A stretch of DNA of 64,000 nt from Bryobacteraceae bacterium (GTDB lineage: Bacteria > Acidobacteriota > Terriglobia > Bryobacterales > Bryobacteraceae): assembly GCA_026002875.1 (NCBI GenBank), contig BPGE01000001.1, positions 2,790,001 to 2,854,000 of the forward strand. The letters are read 5' to 3'. Under the pieces are notes generated by a model. It was not told where the DNA came from. It searched no databases and saw only the letters and a list, made by a program, of their open reading frames with translations. Both the position numbers and the translations under genes were made by a program. Below, in pieces: positions 9,540 to 18,035 of the stretch (position 1 is its first letter; each line of letters starts with the position of its first letter).

Positions 9540-10535
9540 ATGTGGCAAAAACTCGGTCTGGCGTTCTTCGCCGGCGGCATCGCCGTGGGAACCGTGGTTT
9601 ACCTCGGCATGAAGGACCGCCTTGCCCCCGCGCCGGAGCCGGCGCCGCTGGTACGGGCTGTCACGCCCGCACAGGCTCTGCCTCCGGCGTCTGAAGCGCA
9701 GGAAGTGAACGGGGCAGCCGAGGAGCCGAAGGCTCCTGCGCCGGTTCCGAAGCGAACAGCTCAACCCGCGCGCGCGGCGGCGCCCCGGAGCGCTCCCGCC
9801 CGGCAGGCCACGCAGGCCATAGCCGCGCGTCAGGAGGCCCGGCCAGCGGAAATGGCGCAGGCGTCCCCTCCGGTTCAGCCCGCTGCCGCACAACCGCCCG
9901 TGGCGCAGGAGGTGCGCGTGTTTCCGCCCCAGGCGTCCGAGCCGCAACCGGCGGCCGAGACCGCAAAACCGGCCGCGATCGAAAAGCCCGCTCCTCCCAA
10001 ACGCGAGCCGCGAACGGTGACCGTGCCCGCGGGCACGCTGATCCCTGTGCGCCTGCGCGATGCAGTGAGCACGGAGCGCCACTCCGCGCATGATGCGTTT
10101 TTCGCGACGCTCGATGCGCCCCTGATCGTCGAGGGCCTGGTGATCGCCGAACGGGGCGCTCTGGTCCGCGGCCGCGTCGTGGAGGCGGCGGGCTCCGGCC
10201 GCGTGAAAGGCCGCGCCGCCCTGACGCTGCAACTCGACGAGCTCAGCACGTCCGACGGCCAGAAGGTGGAGATCCGCACGGACCCGTTCCGCCATGAAGC
10301 CGAGAGCGGCGTCAAGGCGGATGTCGCGAAGGCAGGAGTCGCCGCGGGCATCGGCGCCGCCATTGGCGCCATCGCTGGCGGAGGCCGGGGTGCGGCCATC
10401 GGCGCGGCCATTGGCGGCGCAGCCGGAGCGGGCGGAGCCATGGCAACGCGCGGCAAGCCGGCCGAGCTGCCCAGCGAAACCCGCCTGACGTTCCGCCTGA
10501 GCGAACCCGTCACACTGACGGAGAAGCTTCCCTGA
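9540..10535 (+). CDS. Membrane-anchored protein with Pro/Ala linker and glycine-zipper C-terminus
   Basis: This 331-residue protein has an N-terminal membrane segment (LGLAFFAGGIAVGTVVYLG). A long Pro/Ala/Glu-rich linker follows to about residue 150, then a compact domain beginning TVPAGTLIPVRL at about 158, and then a Gly/Ala zipper (about residues 262-305) of the kind that inserts into or lines membranes. The layout (inner-membrane anchor, periplasm-spanning linker, envelope domain) resembles VirB10/TonB-like spanning proteins, but no family is claimed. The start at 9540 places the membrane segment immediately after MWQK. It is divergent from dusB. Function is unknown. Confidence 0.75.
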   Translation: MWQKLGLAFFAGGIAVGTVVYLGMKDRLAPAPEPAPLVRAVTPAQALPPASEAQEVNGAAEEPKAPAPVPKRTAQPARAAAPRSAPARQATQAIAARQEARPAEMAQASPPVQPAAAQPPVAQEVRVFPPQASEPQPAAETAKPAAIEKPAPPKREPRTVTVPAGTLIPVRLRDAVSTERHSAHDAFFATLDAPLIVEGLVIAERGALVRGRVVEAAGSGRVKGRAALTLQLDELSTSDGQKVEIRTDPFRHEAESGVKADVAKAGVAAGIGAAIGAIAGGGRGAAIGAAIGGAAGAGGAMATRGKPAELPSETRLTFRLSEPVTLTEKLP

Positions 10536-10634
10536 TCCGGAGGTCAGGCGCCGAGCCTTACACAGCCGCTCCAGCCGCGGCGGCGCTCAAGCAGGGAAGG
10601 AGATTCTCCGGGAGAGGATCACGCGGCGACCGGG

Positions 10635-12329
10635 CTAATACCTCCAGCTCCTGAGGTCCGCTCCTGGCGGGTGGTTCTTCTCGATCCGCTCCAGAATGCG
10701 CGGCAGGTACATCGTGTTGTACCGGAGACGGCTGATGGCGTTGGGCAGGTTCGGGTCTCCGTTCCAGCAGTGCTCGAAGCGGTCCCCGTAGGCGACCGTG
10801 GCGTCGGCGGGCGGGTCTTTCAGCTTCTTCAGCGTCTCTTCCATCAGGTACACGGCGTTGTTCAGGTAATAGTTGTCCATGTCGCCCACATAAATGTGGA
10901 TTTTGCCGCGCAGTTTGTGGCCCAGCCTGGCCCAGTCGCGTTCGAGAATGTGGCGCAAATCGTAGTTTTCGCGCCAGTATTCGGCCACTTTTCTGTCGAT
11001 GACGCCCGTGATTTTGTCGAAGATCCGGGCCGGGTAGCCGTCAGGGCCAACGGGAGAATAGACGGCTTCCCAGATGTCGAACTGCTGGCCGCTGCGCGAT
11101 TTCGTGCCGAGCGCCAGCTCCATCCGGTTCATCTGCTCCAACGTGATGGACACTTCGCCAAGCCAGTTTCTCTTGCCGGGACGCGGCACGCGCAAGTGGG
11201 GTCCTTCGACGTAATACGCGTTCCGGTCTTCGTAGATGTTGACGAGGGTGTAAGCCCGGAAATCGATCGGATCCGGGCAGGCGGCGAAGGTCCCGTTGAA
11301 ATCGTCCGGGTAGAAGATCTGAGCCGCCAGCGCTTCCCAGCCTCCCGTCGAGCCGCCGTACGTGAAGCGCGCCCATCCTTCGCCGATGCCGCGGAACCGC
11401 CGTTCGATCTCCGGCACGAGTTCCCGCATGATGGCGTCTCCGTAGGGGCCCAGGTTGGCCGAATTCACGGCATACGAGTCGTCATAATACGGGTTCGCGT
11501 GCTGGATTTCGACGATGAGGAACCGCGGAAAACCACGAGAAATCCATTTCCTGTAAAAATCGTATGCTTCCTGCTGCTGGATGCGGTTGTAGCCGTGCAG
11601 CCGGAACCGCTCGCTGTAATCGGGCTTCAGGTCCGGGTCCGGCGGCTCCGTGCGGAAGCCGTCGAAATCGTGCGGGAAGTGCCCGTGGAAGATCATCAGC
11701 GGATAACGCGCCTCCGGGTGCTCGTCGAAGCCATGCGGCAGCAGCACGTGGGCGCCGAGATAGACGGGACGGCCCCAGAATTCGCTGAGCAGGCGGCTCT
11801 GGATGCGGATGTGGCGGATGTACTTCGTGTCCTTGGGCGGCTCGATCGGCGGCATCGCCTCATCGAGCGTCACGGCCACTTTCGCCGAGCGGGACAAGGC
11901 GACCTGGCGCGGTTTTGAGTACAGGTTGCCCGGCGCACGGTTCCACTGCCGCCCCTCGCCGCGATCCACCGGCAGCTTGAGCACGCGGCCGTCTTTCAGC
12001 CGGTATGTGTCGTAAATGTCGAGCACCGCCTGGACATGGTAATTGCCGGGCTTGAGATCGCCAAGGCGCTCGTACGGATAGCCCGGCGTGTCCGGGCGGA
12101 AAGTCAGCGTGGCGCCGGGGCGCCAGCCTTCGACGTCCATCCCGAACACGATCTGGGTCTTCGGTCCGTCGGTGATCTGGAAGCGAGGCTCGGCCGACGG
12201 ATCAGTCGAAAGCAGCAGCAGCAGACGGCCGTCGAGCGGCCTTTCGGCCCGCGCGGCGGGCAGGGTGACCGTGAAGGTCTGCCCCGCCGCCGCGAGGCAA
12301 AGCATGGCGAGAATCACCAGAGCCTGCAT
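10635..12329 (-). CDS. Secreted alpha/beta-hydrolase esterase (esterase D/IroE-like)
   Basis: This 564-residue protein has a signal peptide (LVILAMLCLAAAGQ). An N-terminal beta-rich region runs to about residue 190, followed by an alpha/beta hydrolase domain. The nucleophile elbow is GGSTGGW and the C-terminal part holds GDMDNYYLN (candidate Asp) and RFEHCW (candidate His). It resembles putative esterases of the IroE/enterochelin-esterase type; the substrate is unknown. The ATG at 12329 has a good ribosome-binding site (CCGGAG, about 6 bp upstream) and lies 16 bp inside the upstream M13 peptidase gene, so the two are translationally linked. Confidence 0.82.
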   Translation of the reverse strand: MQALVILAMLCLAAAGQTFTVTLPAARAERPLDGRLLLLLSTDPSAEPRFQITDGPKTQIVFGMDVEGWRPGATLTFRPDTPGYPYERLGDLKPGNYHVQAVLDIYDTYRLKDGRVLKLPVDRGEGRQWNRAPGNLYSKPRQVALSRSAKVAVTLDEAMPPIEPPKDTKYIRHIRIQSRLLSEFWGRPVYLGAHVLLPHGFDEHPEARYPLMIFHGHFPHDFDGFRTEPPDPDLKPDYSERFRLHGYNRIQQQEAYDFYRKWISRGFPRFLIVEIQHANPYYDDSYAVNSANLGPYGDAIMRELVPEIERRFRGIGEGWARFTYGGSTGGWEALAAQIFYPDDFNGTFAACPDPIDFRAYTLVNIYEDRNAYYVEGPHLRVPRPGKRNWLGEVSITLEQMNRMELALGTKSRSGQQFDIWEAVYSPVGPDGYPARIFDKITGVIDRKVAEYWRENYDLRHILERDWARLGHKLRGKIHIYVGDMDNYYLNNAVYLMEETLKKLKDPPADATVAYGDRFEHCWNGDPNLPNAISRLRYNTMYLPRILERIEKNHPPGADLRSWRY

Positions 12330-14326
12330 TGTTTCTCCGGAGGACGAACCATGGGATCGCCGGGTTTGCACCCGAATGCCTTGTGGAATTCGGGCATGTT
12401 CTGCAGCGTGCCGATCGCCCGGAAACGCGGCAGCGGATGCGGATCCGTGTTCAGCCGCAGGCGCACCGCTTCAGGGCGATCGACCATCGCCCAGGTCCGG
12501 GCGAACGCGAGGAAGAAGCGCTGATCGGCGGTGAAGCCATCCAGAACCGGTCCCTCTTTGCCTCTCAACGAACGCTTGTAGGCCCGGTAGGCCAGCGTGA
12601 GCCCGCCCAGATCGCCGAGCGCCTCGCCCACCACCAGCCTGCCGTTGTGCCGCAGTCCTTCGCCGACGTCTAGGTTGTCGAACTGTTCGATGACGCACGC
12701 CGTGCGCTCCTCGAACTTCTTGCGGTCCTCAGGAGTCCACCACTCGCGCAGGTTACCGTCGGCATCATACTTCGAGCCCTGATCGTCGAACCCGTGGCCC
12801 ATCTCGTGCCCGATGACGGCGCCGATGGACCCGTAGTTCACCGCATCATCGGCCTCCAGGTCGAACAGCGGGGGCTGCAGGATGCCTGCCGGGAACGCGA
12901 TCTCGTTCATCGTCGGGTTGTAGTACGCATTCACGGTGGGCGGGGTCATGCCCCAGTCGTTGCGGTCGATGGGCTTGCCGATCTTGGAGATCTGGTATTT
13001 CCGGTTGAATTCCATGGCCGAGCGCACGCTTTCGAAGAAGCGGTCCCGGCGGATGGAGACCTGCGAATAGTCCCGCCAGCGGTCCGGGTAGCCGATTTTG
13101 GCATAAAACGCGTTGAGTTTCGCCACCGCGTTTTTCTTCGTTTCCGGAGTCAGCCAGTCGGCTTTTTCCAGCTCTTCCCTGAGGGTGGCCCGGAGATTTT
13201 CCACGAGTTCCGTCATGCGCTTCCTGGCTTCGGGCGGAAAATACCGCGCCACGAATTCGCGGCCCAGCGCGTCGCCCAGCGTGCGGTCCACCGTGTTGGC
13301 GCACTCCTGCCACCGCGGCAGCGGCTCCCGGACGCCCGTGAGAACGGTGCTCGAGAACCGGAAATCCTCGTCGCGGAAGGGCTTCGAGAGCATGCCGGCG
13401 GCCGTCTTCACCGCGCGCCAGCGGAGCCATGTTTTCCAGTCTTCCAGAGGCACGGAGGTCAGCTGCGCGTTCAGCTTCCTGAGGAACTCGGGCTCGCTTA
13501 CGTTGACAGGCGTCGATTCGGGCAGGCCGAACAGGCGGTACACCGCTTTCCAGTCAAAGTCCGGGGTCAGCGCGTTGACGCCCGCCAGGTCCATCTTGTG
13601 ATAGCGCGCGTAGGGGTCGCGGCGCTGCACGTTGGTCAGCATGGCGCCGGCGAGTTCTTTCTCAAACGCCATGACCTTTTGCGCCGCCGCAGCAGCCTTG
13701 TCCTGGGGTTCGCCGAGCAGGACGAACATCTGCTCGACGTGTTTCACGAATTCTTCCCGGATCTTCTGCGAGCGGGGATCCTCGCGGAAATAGTAGTCGC
13801 GATCCGGAAGGGAAATGCCGCCGGTGCCGATATTGGCGATCATTTCTTTGCTGTTTTTCAGGTCCGGAAGCGCGACGAGCATCCCCGGCGCAACGCCATT
13901 CATCTGGAATTCCACCAGCAGCGCGCGCAGTCCGCTCAGGTCCGAAACCGCGCTGATCCTGTCCAGCACGGGGCGGACGGGCTCCAGGCCGCGCGCGTCG
14001 AGCGCCGCGGTGTCCATGCAGGCGGCATAGAGATCCCCGATCTGCTTCACGTGGGCGGGCGCGCCCGGTCCGGCGGCCGCGGCCTCTTCCAGGATGGTCT
14101 TGAGGCGCTCGCGGTTGCGCTCGGTCATCACCGCCATCGTGCCCCACCGGGCCTGCCGCGCCGGGATCGGGTTGCGGTCCAGCCAGCCCCCGGCCGCATA
14201 GCGCCAGAAGTCCTCGCAGGGCTTGCAATTCGGGTCGAGATCTTCCTTGTGAATTCCGCTCTTCTGCGCCGGCAGGGTCGCAGCCAGCGCCATGGAGAGC
14301 CAGACAATGCTGGTCGGCTTTCGCAT
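12314..14326 (-). CDS. M13 family zinc metallopeptidase (PepO/neprilysin-like), secreted
   Basis: This 670-residue M13 peptidase has a signal peptide (WLSMALAATLPAQ), an N-terminal DPNCKPCEDFWRYA segment typical of bacterial members, VNAYYNP for substrate binding, and the zinc motif HEMGH at 507-511. A third ligand Glu near 567 lies in GEALGDLGG. The C-terminus PGDPMVRPPEKQCRLW is also diagnostic. It probably cleaves oligopeptides in the periplasm or outside the cell. It is the middle gene of a three-gene operon, 9 bp after the isomerase-like gene and overlapping the esterase. TAAACT lies exactly 6 nt before the ATG and could also act as an internal promoter. Confidence 0.95.
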   Translation of the reverse strand: MRKPTSIVWLSMALAATLPAQKSGIHKEDLDPNCKPCEDFWRYAAGGWLDRNPIPARQARWGTMAVMTERNRERLKTILEEAAAAGPGAPAHVKQIGDLYAACMDTAALDARGLEPVRPVLDRISAVSDLSGLRALLVEFQMNGVAPGMLVALPDLKNSKEMIANIGTGGISLPDRDYYFREDPRSQKIREEFVKHVEQMFVLLGEPQDKAAAAAQKVMAFEKELAGAMLTNVQRRDPYARYHKMDLAGVNALTPDFDWKAVYRLFGLPESTPVNVSEPEFLRKLNAQLTSVPLEDWKTWLRWRAVKTAAGMLSKPFRDEDFRFSSTVLTGVREPLPRWQECANTVDRTLGDALGREFVARYFPPEARKRMTELVENLRATLREELEKADWLTPETKKNAVAKLNAFYAKIGYPDRWRDYSQVSIRRDRFFESVRSAMEFNRKYQISKIGKPIDRNDWGMTPPTVNAYYNPTMNEIAFPAGILQPPLFDLEADDAVNYGSIGAVIGHEMGHGFDDQGSKYDADGNLREWWTPEDRKKFEERTACVIEQFDNLDVGEGLRHNGRLVVGEALGDLGGLTLAYRAYKRSLRGKEGPVLDGFTADQRFFLAFARTWAMVDRPEAVRLRLNTDPHPLPRFRAIGTLQNMPEFHKAFGCKPGDPMVRPPEKQCRLW

Positions 14327-14335
14327 GCCTTCAGT

Positions 14336-15223
14336 TTACTGGGAGGCGATGCCGAAGATTTTTTCGGCATATTCGCGGCTGCGGCGCAGGCTCTCTTCCA
14401 GCGGCCGGGTGATCTGCGTTTCCTTGTCATAGGCCAGCTCCACCGAAAGATACCCGGTGAAGCCCGTGGAGCGCAGATGCTGCGCCACCGCCCGGTAATC
14501 GATGTCGCCGTCGCCGAACTCTTCCGTCCACACGCCGCCTTTGGAGTTGCGCACATGCACGCCGTAGAGCCTCGTTCCGCACTCTTTCAGGATTGTCATG
14601 ACGTCGAGCCCCGCCCGGTAGACCCAGTGCGTGTCCAGGCACACTCTCATGTAACGGCGGTCGGTGTTGGCCAGCATGAAACGCCACTCGCGCCCGTTGT
14701 CAGCCAGCTCCGGCGCGTGCTGGTGCAGCATGAGCCTCACGCCTGAATTCATCAACGCCCAGCCCAGCGTCTCGAGGGCCTCAGCCTGCACTTTCAGCTC
14801 TTCGTCCGTCTTGGAGCGGCCGACGGGATTCGGATTGAAGACGACTGCATCGAGCGGCCTGTGGCGGAGGATTCTCTGCGCCAGCTCGACCGTCGCCGCA
14901 ATCGTCTGACGCGCCGAGTCGCGCGTGTGCATGGGGCCGCCGTTGTAGACAGTGGAGCATTTCAGGCCCGCAGATTCGAGGGCGCGGAACGTGATCTGGT
15001 CCAATCCTGGCTCGAAAAACAGGCTCATCAGCTCCACGTCGCGGTAGCCGGCGCGCGCGAATGCCGCGCAGATGTCCGGGATATGATCCTGCGCGCGCCT
15101 GCCCTGCCGCGAGTAGTGCTGCGTCCAGACGAAGACGCCCGCCTGCATGACGGGGTCGTATTCAGGGGCAGCCGTGGCTGCAAGGGAAGCGCTGCCAGCG
15201 GCCAGAAACGTGCGGCGGTTCAT
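14336..15223 (-). CDS. Sugar phosphate isomerase/epimerase-like TIM barrel, Tat-exported
   Basis: This 295-residue protein of the AP-endonuclease-2/xylose-isomerase-like family (PF01261) carries a twin-arginine leader (NRRTFLAAGSASLAATAA). Metal-site motifs visible are the Glu in RDVELMSLF, the LMLHQHAPEL strand, CLDTHWVYRAG, GVHVRNSK and the late Glu in YLSVELAYD. Exported members are common in acidobacterial sugar catabolism; the substrate is unknown. It has a strong ribosome-binding site (GGAGGG) before the ATG and heads the operon with the M13 peptidase and esterase. Confidence 0.85.
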   Translation of the reverse strand: MNRRTFLAAGSASLAATAAPEYDPVMQAGVFVWTQHYSRQGRRAQDHIPDICAAFARAGYRDVELMSLFFEPGLDQITFRALESAGLKCSTVYNGGPMHTRDSARQTIAATVELAQRILRHRPLDAVVFNPNPVGRSKTDEELKVQAEALETLGWALMNSGVRLMLHQHAPELADNGREWRFMLANTDRRYMRVCLDTHWVYRAGLDVMTILKECGTRLYGVHVRNSKGGVWTEEFGDGDIDYRAVAQHLRSTGFTGYLSVELAYDKETQITRPLEESLRRSREYAEKIFGIASQ

Positions 15224-15244
15224 CCGGAATCCCTCCGCCGCACA

Positions 15245-15757
15245 CTATATCGGATCTGCGCGCCGCGCGAGGCTACAGTCCGACGAAGGACGCGGAACGA
15301 AGCGGAGGGCGGCCGAATTCATGCAGTAGCGGAGCCCGGTGGGCGGCGGTCCGTCGGGGAAGACGTGTCCGAGGTGGGCGTCGCAACGGGCGCAGAGCAC
15401 TTCCACGCGGACCATGCCGTAAGAGAAATCTTTCTCCGTGCGGAGGTTGACGGCATCCAGCGGCTGGAAGAAACTCGGCCAGCCGGTGCCCGAGTCAAAC
15501 TTCGCCGTCGAGTCGAACAGGGCCGTGCCGCAGCAGGCGCAACGGTAAATGCCGTCCGCATGGTTGTCCCAATACGCTCCCGTGAAAGGAGGCTCGGTGC
15601 CCTTGTTGCGCGTCACGAAGCAGACGCCGGGGTCCAATTCTTTCCGCCAGTCCTCGTCCTTCTTCCGCACGGGCTCGACCTCGGCGTAACCGAGGAAACG
15701 GCCGGCGTCATCGAATTCCGCGATTTTCATGCGCTTCTTCCCGAAGGGCCCGATCAT
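15245..15757 (-). CDS. msrB: Peptide-methionine (R)-S-oxide reductase
   Basis: This 170-residue MsrB reduces methionine-R-sulfoxide in proteins. Zn-binding CxxC pairs are C73/C76 and C122/C125, and the catalytic Cys is C145 in [18 protein letters not shown], near residues 90-96, is the family substrate loop. The start at 15757 overlaps the msrA stop as ATGA, so translation is coupled; an internal ATG at 15730 (MKIAEF) is possible. No signal peptide is seen, unlike its partner msrA. The C-terminal tail after residue 155 is unusually Ser/Arg-rich. Confidence 0.95.
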   Translation of the reverse strand: MIGPFGKKRMKIAEFDDAGRFLGYAEVEPVRKKDEDWRKELDPGVCFVTRNKGTEPPFTGAYWDNHADGIYRCACCGTALFDSTAKFDSGTGWPSFFQPLDAVNLRTEKDFSYGMVRVEVLCARCDAHLGHVFPDGPPPTGLRYCMNSAALRFVPRPSSDCSLARRADPI

Positions 15758-16401
15758 GATTTCTTCCCGCCGCGCACCAGCCGGGGACAGGCTTTTTTCA
15801 GTTTTTCCACTTTGGGAACGGCGTTGAAGTAGATATACGGGTTGCCGGGATTATTCGCGGCGTAGTCCTGATGGTAATCTTCGGCGGGATAAAACGCCTT
15901 GAAGGGCGCCAGCTCGGTGACGATTTTCGAGCGGAACACTTTGGCCTCGTTCAACGTCCGGATGTAGGCCTCTGCGATCCGCTCCTGCTCGTCGTTCATG
16001 TAGAAAATCGCGGACCGGTACTGCGGCCCGACATCGGGGCCCTGCCGGTTGAGCTGCGTCGGGTCGTGGGCCACTTCAAAAAACACGCGCAGGAGCTGGC
16101 CGAAGGTCACCACGGAAGAGTCGTACGTGATCTCGATGGCTTCAGCGTGGCCCGTGTCGCCCATGGAGACACGGCGGTAATTGGCGGTCTCCTTGGAGCC
16201 GCCGGAGTATCCGGAGACGACGTCCCTGACGCCTTCAATCAGCTCGAACACGGCCTCGGTGCACCAGAAGCAGCCTCCAGCCAGCACGGCCTTCTTCAGC
16301 CCGGGCGCGGGCTTCTCATCAATGGGAGGCTCGGGAAATTGCGCTGCGCTTGCGTTCAGGTTCATGGCGAGAAACAGGCTGCCCAGAGCAGACCACTTCA
16401 T
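15754..16401 (-). CDS. msrA: Peptide-methionine (S)-S-oxide reductase, exported
   Basis: This 215-residue MsrA has the catalytic motif GCFWC with C44 as nucleophile, and the family segments [19 protein letters not shown] and [10 protein letters not shown]. The N-terminus ([20 protein letters not shown]) is a signal peptide, so the enzyme should act in the periplasm. The start at 16401 was chosen because it gives this signal; the frame stays open upstream. It follows the amidase gene by 51 bp and precedes msrB with a 4-bp overlap. Confidence 0.94.
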   Translation of the reverse strand: MKWSALGSLFLAMNLNASAAQFPEPPIDEKPAPGLKKAVLAGGCFWCTEAVFELIEGVRDVVSGYSGGSKETANYRRVSMGDTGHAEAIEITYDSSVVTFGQLLRVFFEVAHDPTQLNRQGPDVGPQYRSAIFYMNDEQERIAEAYIRTLNEAKVFRSKIVTELAPFKAFYPAEDYHQDYAANNPGNPYIYFNAVPKVEKLKKACPRLVRGGKKS

Positions 16402-16452
16402 GATTGGTTGGATGAGCCCGCGGCGCGGCCGGGTGCAGGAACGCAACTTCTT

Positions 16453-17847
16453 TCAGCAGAAGCGCGGCGGCCGGCGGCGGAGCTGCGTGCGGTCTTCGAG
16501 CGCCGCCCCGATGCGCAGCAGCAGCGGTTCGTCCCAGGGCCGTCCCACCAGCTGCATCCCGATCGGCAACCCATCTGAAGAGTAGCCGGCCGGCATCGAC
16601 AGGACGGGCAGCCCCAGCAGATTGAAACCGCGGAGCAGCCGCGTGGCGGCGATGCGCGTGTCTTCCATCTCGCCGCGAATCTCCACCTGCTTCTGTCCGA
16701 TCCGCGGCGCCGTCATTGGCGTGGCGGGCACCAGCAGAGCGTCCACGCGCCTGAGGATGTCGAGATAGACGCCGAGGATGCGCTTCCGCAGGCGCTGCGC
16801 CTGCAGGTAATCCACAGCCGGAATCACGCGGCCCATGTCGAGCAGAGTGCGCACGTCGTCGCCATACGTCCTGCGGCGCTTGCGCAGATACGGCTCGTGG
16901 ACGGCTGCCGCCTCGGACAGCAGCGTGATGTGCGCCAGCGTGTTCAGCTGATCGCCGTCGGGGACCTGCACGCGCTGCAGCTCCGCGCCCAGATCCTCCG
17001 CGGTGTAGGCCATGAAGTAGACGGCGCCGTCGACTTCTTTGGCGATGCGGTCGAAGAAGAAATTGCGCGGCAGACCGATCCGGATGCCGCGCAGGGACAG
17101 CTCGCCCTCGGCGGGCAGACAACGGGGCACCGGACGGTCGACGGAACTGGGGTCCTTCGGGTCGAACCCCGCCATGGCCTCGAACAACAGCGCCGTGTCA
17201 CGGACCGTCTGCGCCATCGGCCCCGGATGATCGAGCGTGTAGCCCAGCGGCAGGACGCCGTGTTTCGAGACGCGCCCGAAAGTCGGCTTGAGCCCCGTGA
17301 TGCCGCACCATGACGCCGGGACCCGGATGCTGCCTCCAGTGTCCGTGCCCGTGGCGGCGAGGGCCATCCCCGTGGCCACCGCCACGCCGCTGCCCCCGGA
17401 CGAGCCGCCCGGGCTGCGCTCCGGGTCCCAGGGATTGCGCACCGCGCCGTAGTGGGGATTCTCCGACGTGATTCCGTAAGCGTGCTCGTGGAGATTCGTC
17501 TTTCCGAGCATCACCGCGCCCGCATTGGCGAGCCGCTCCACGACCGTGGCGTCGAACTCGGGCACGAACCCGGCGAACGTTTTCGAGCCGCCTGTCGTGC
17601 GGACGCCGCGCGTGCAGAACAGGTCCTTGTGCGCAATGGGAATTCCATGCAGCGGGCCGCGGTCGAGGCCCGAGGCGCGCTCGGCGTCCGCTTTGCGGGC
17701 CTGCTCGAGCGCCACGTCGGCGGTGACCGTCAGGAACGCGTTCAGTTCCGGGTTCCATTTCTCGATCCGCGCCAGGCACTCCAGCGTCAGTTCGACGGAA
17801 CTCACCTGCCGGTGCCGCAGCGCAGCGGCGGCTTCCATCAGCGTCAT
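16453..17847 (-). CDS. Amidase signature family protein
   Basis: This 464-residue amidase has the Ser-cisSer-Lys triad: K74 (AHKDLF), the cis-Ser in GGSSGGS (149-150) and the nucleophile S173 in DTGGSIRVP. No signal peptide is present. It resembles GatA, but no gatB lies in the window, so a stand-alone amidohydrolase is more likely. The ATG at 17847 overlaps the stop of the preceding 63-residue GatC-like gene as ATGA, which suggests the two proteins work together. The substrate is unknown. AtzF/AtzE-type amidases with a small partner are a fair analogy. Confidence 0.92.
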   Translation of the reverse strand: MTLMEAAAALRHRQVSSVELTLECLARIEKWNPELNAFLTVTADVALEQARKADAERASGLDRGPLHGIPIAHKDLFCTRGVRTTGGSKTFAGFVPEFDATVVERLANAGAVMLGKTNLHEHAYGITSENPHYGAVRNPWDPERSPGGSSGGSGVAVATGMALAATGTDTGGSIRVPASWCGITGLKPTFGRVSKHGVLPLGYTLDHPGPMAQTVRDTALLFEAMAGFDPKDPSSVDRPVPRCLPAEGELSLRGIRIGLPRNFFFDRIAKEVDGAVYFMAYTAEDLGAELQRVQVPDGDQLNTLAHITLLSEAAAVHEPYLRKRRRTYGDDVRTLLDMGRVIPAVDYLQAQRLRKRILGVYLDILRRVDALLVPATPMTAPRIGQKQVEIRGEMEDTRIAATRLLRGFNLLGLPVLSMPAGYSSDGLPIGMQLVGRPWDEPLLLRIGAALEDRTQLRRRPPRFC

Positions 17848-18035
17848 GGCCGCGGCTCCGGTTGCGGCAGATCCACGCGGAACACCTCCGCCGGCTCTTC
17901 GCCCCAGTCGAGCATCCCGCGCAATCCGAGCATGGTGCGCGACAGCGCCTCGAGCCGCCGCAGGGACGGTTCCGGCAGCTCTACATTCTGGGCTTCCGCG
18001 ATCGACTTCCAGTCGGGGAGGAACGATGACGGCAT
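17844..18035 (-). CDS. GatC/AtzG-like small protein coupled to the amidase
   Basis: This 63-residue protein begins MPSSFLPDWKSIAEAQ and has two amphipathic helical stretches followed by a proline-rich tail (FRVDLPQPEPRP). This layout (helix, LELPE-like turn, helix, extended acidic/proline tail) resembles GatC and AtzG, small subunits that wrap around an amidase and stabilise it. The stop overlaps the amidase start by ATGA, which fits equimolar production. The homology is inferred from size, pattern and position, not from a strict motif. Its start lies close to, or overlaps, the start of the divergent acyl-CoA dehydrogenase. Confidence 0.6.
   Translation of the reverse strand: MPSSFLPDWKSIAEAQNVELPEPSLRRLEALSRTMLGLRGMLDWGEEPAEVFRVDLPQPEPRP

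Noticed and set aside
12794-14746. Plus-strand frame of 650 codons
   Set aside because: It is antisense to the M13 peptidase and part of the sugar isomerase gene, both well supported by motifs.
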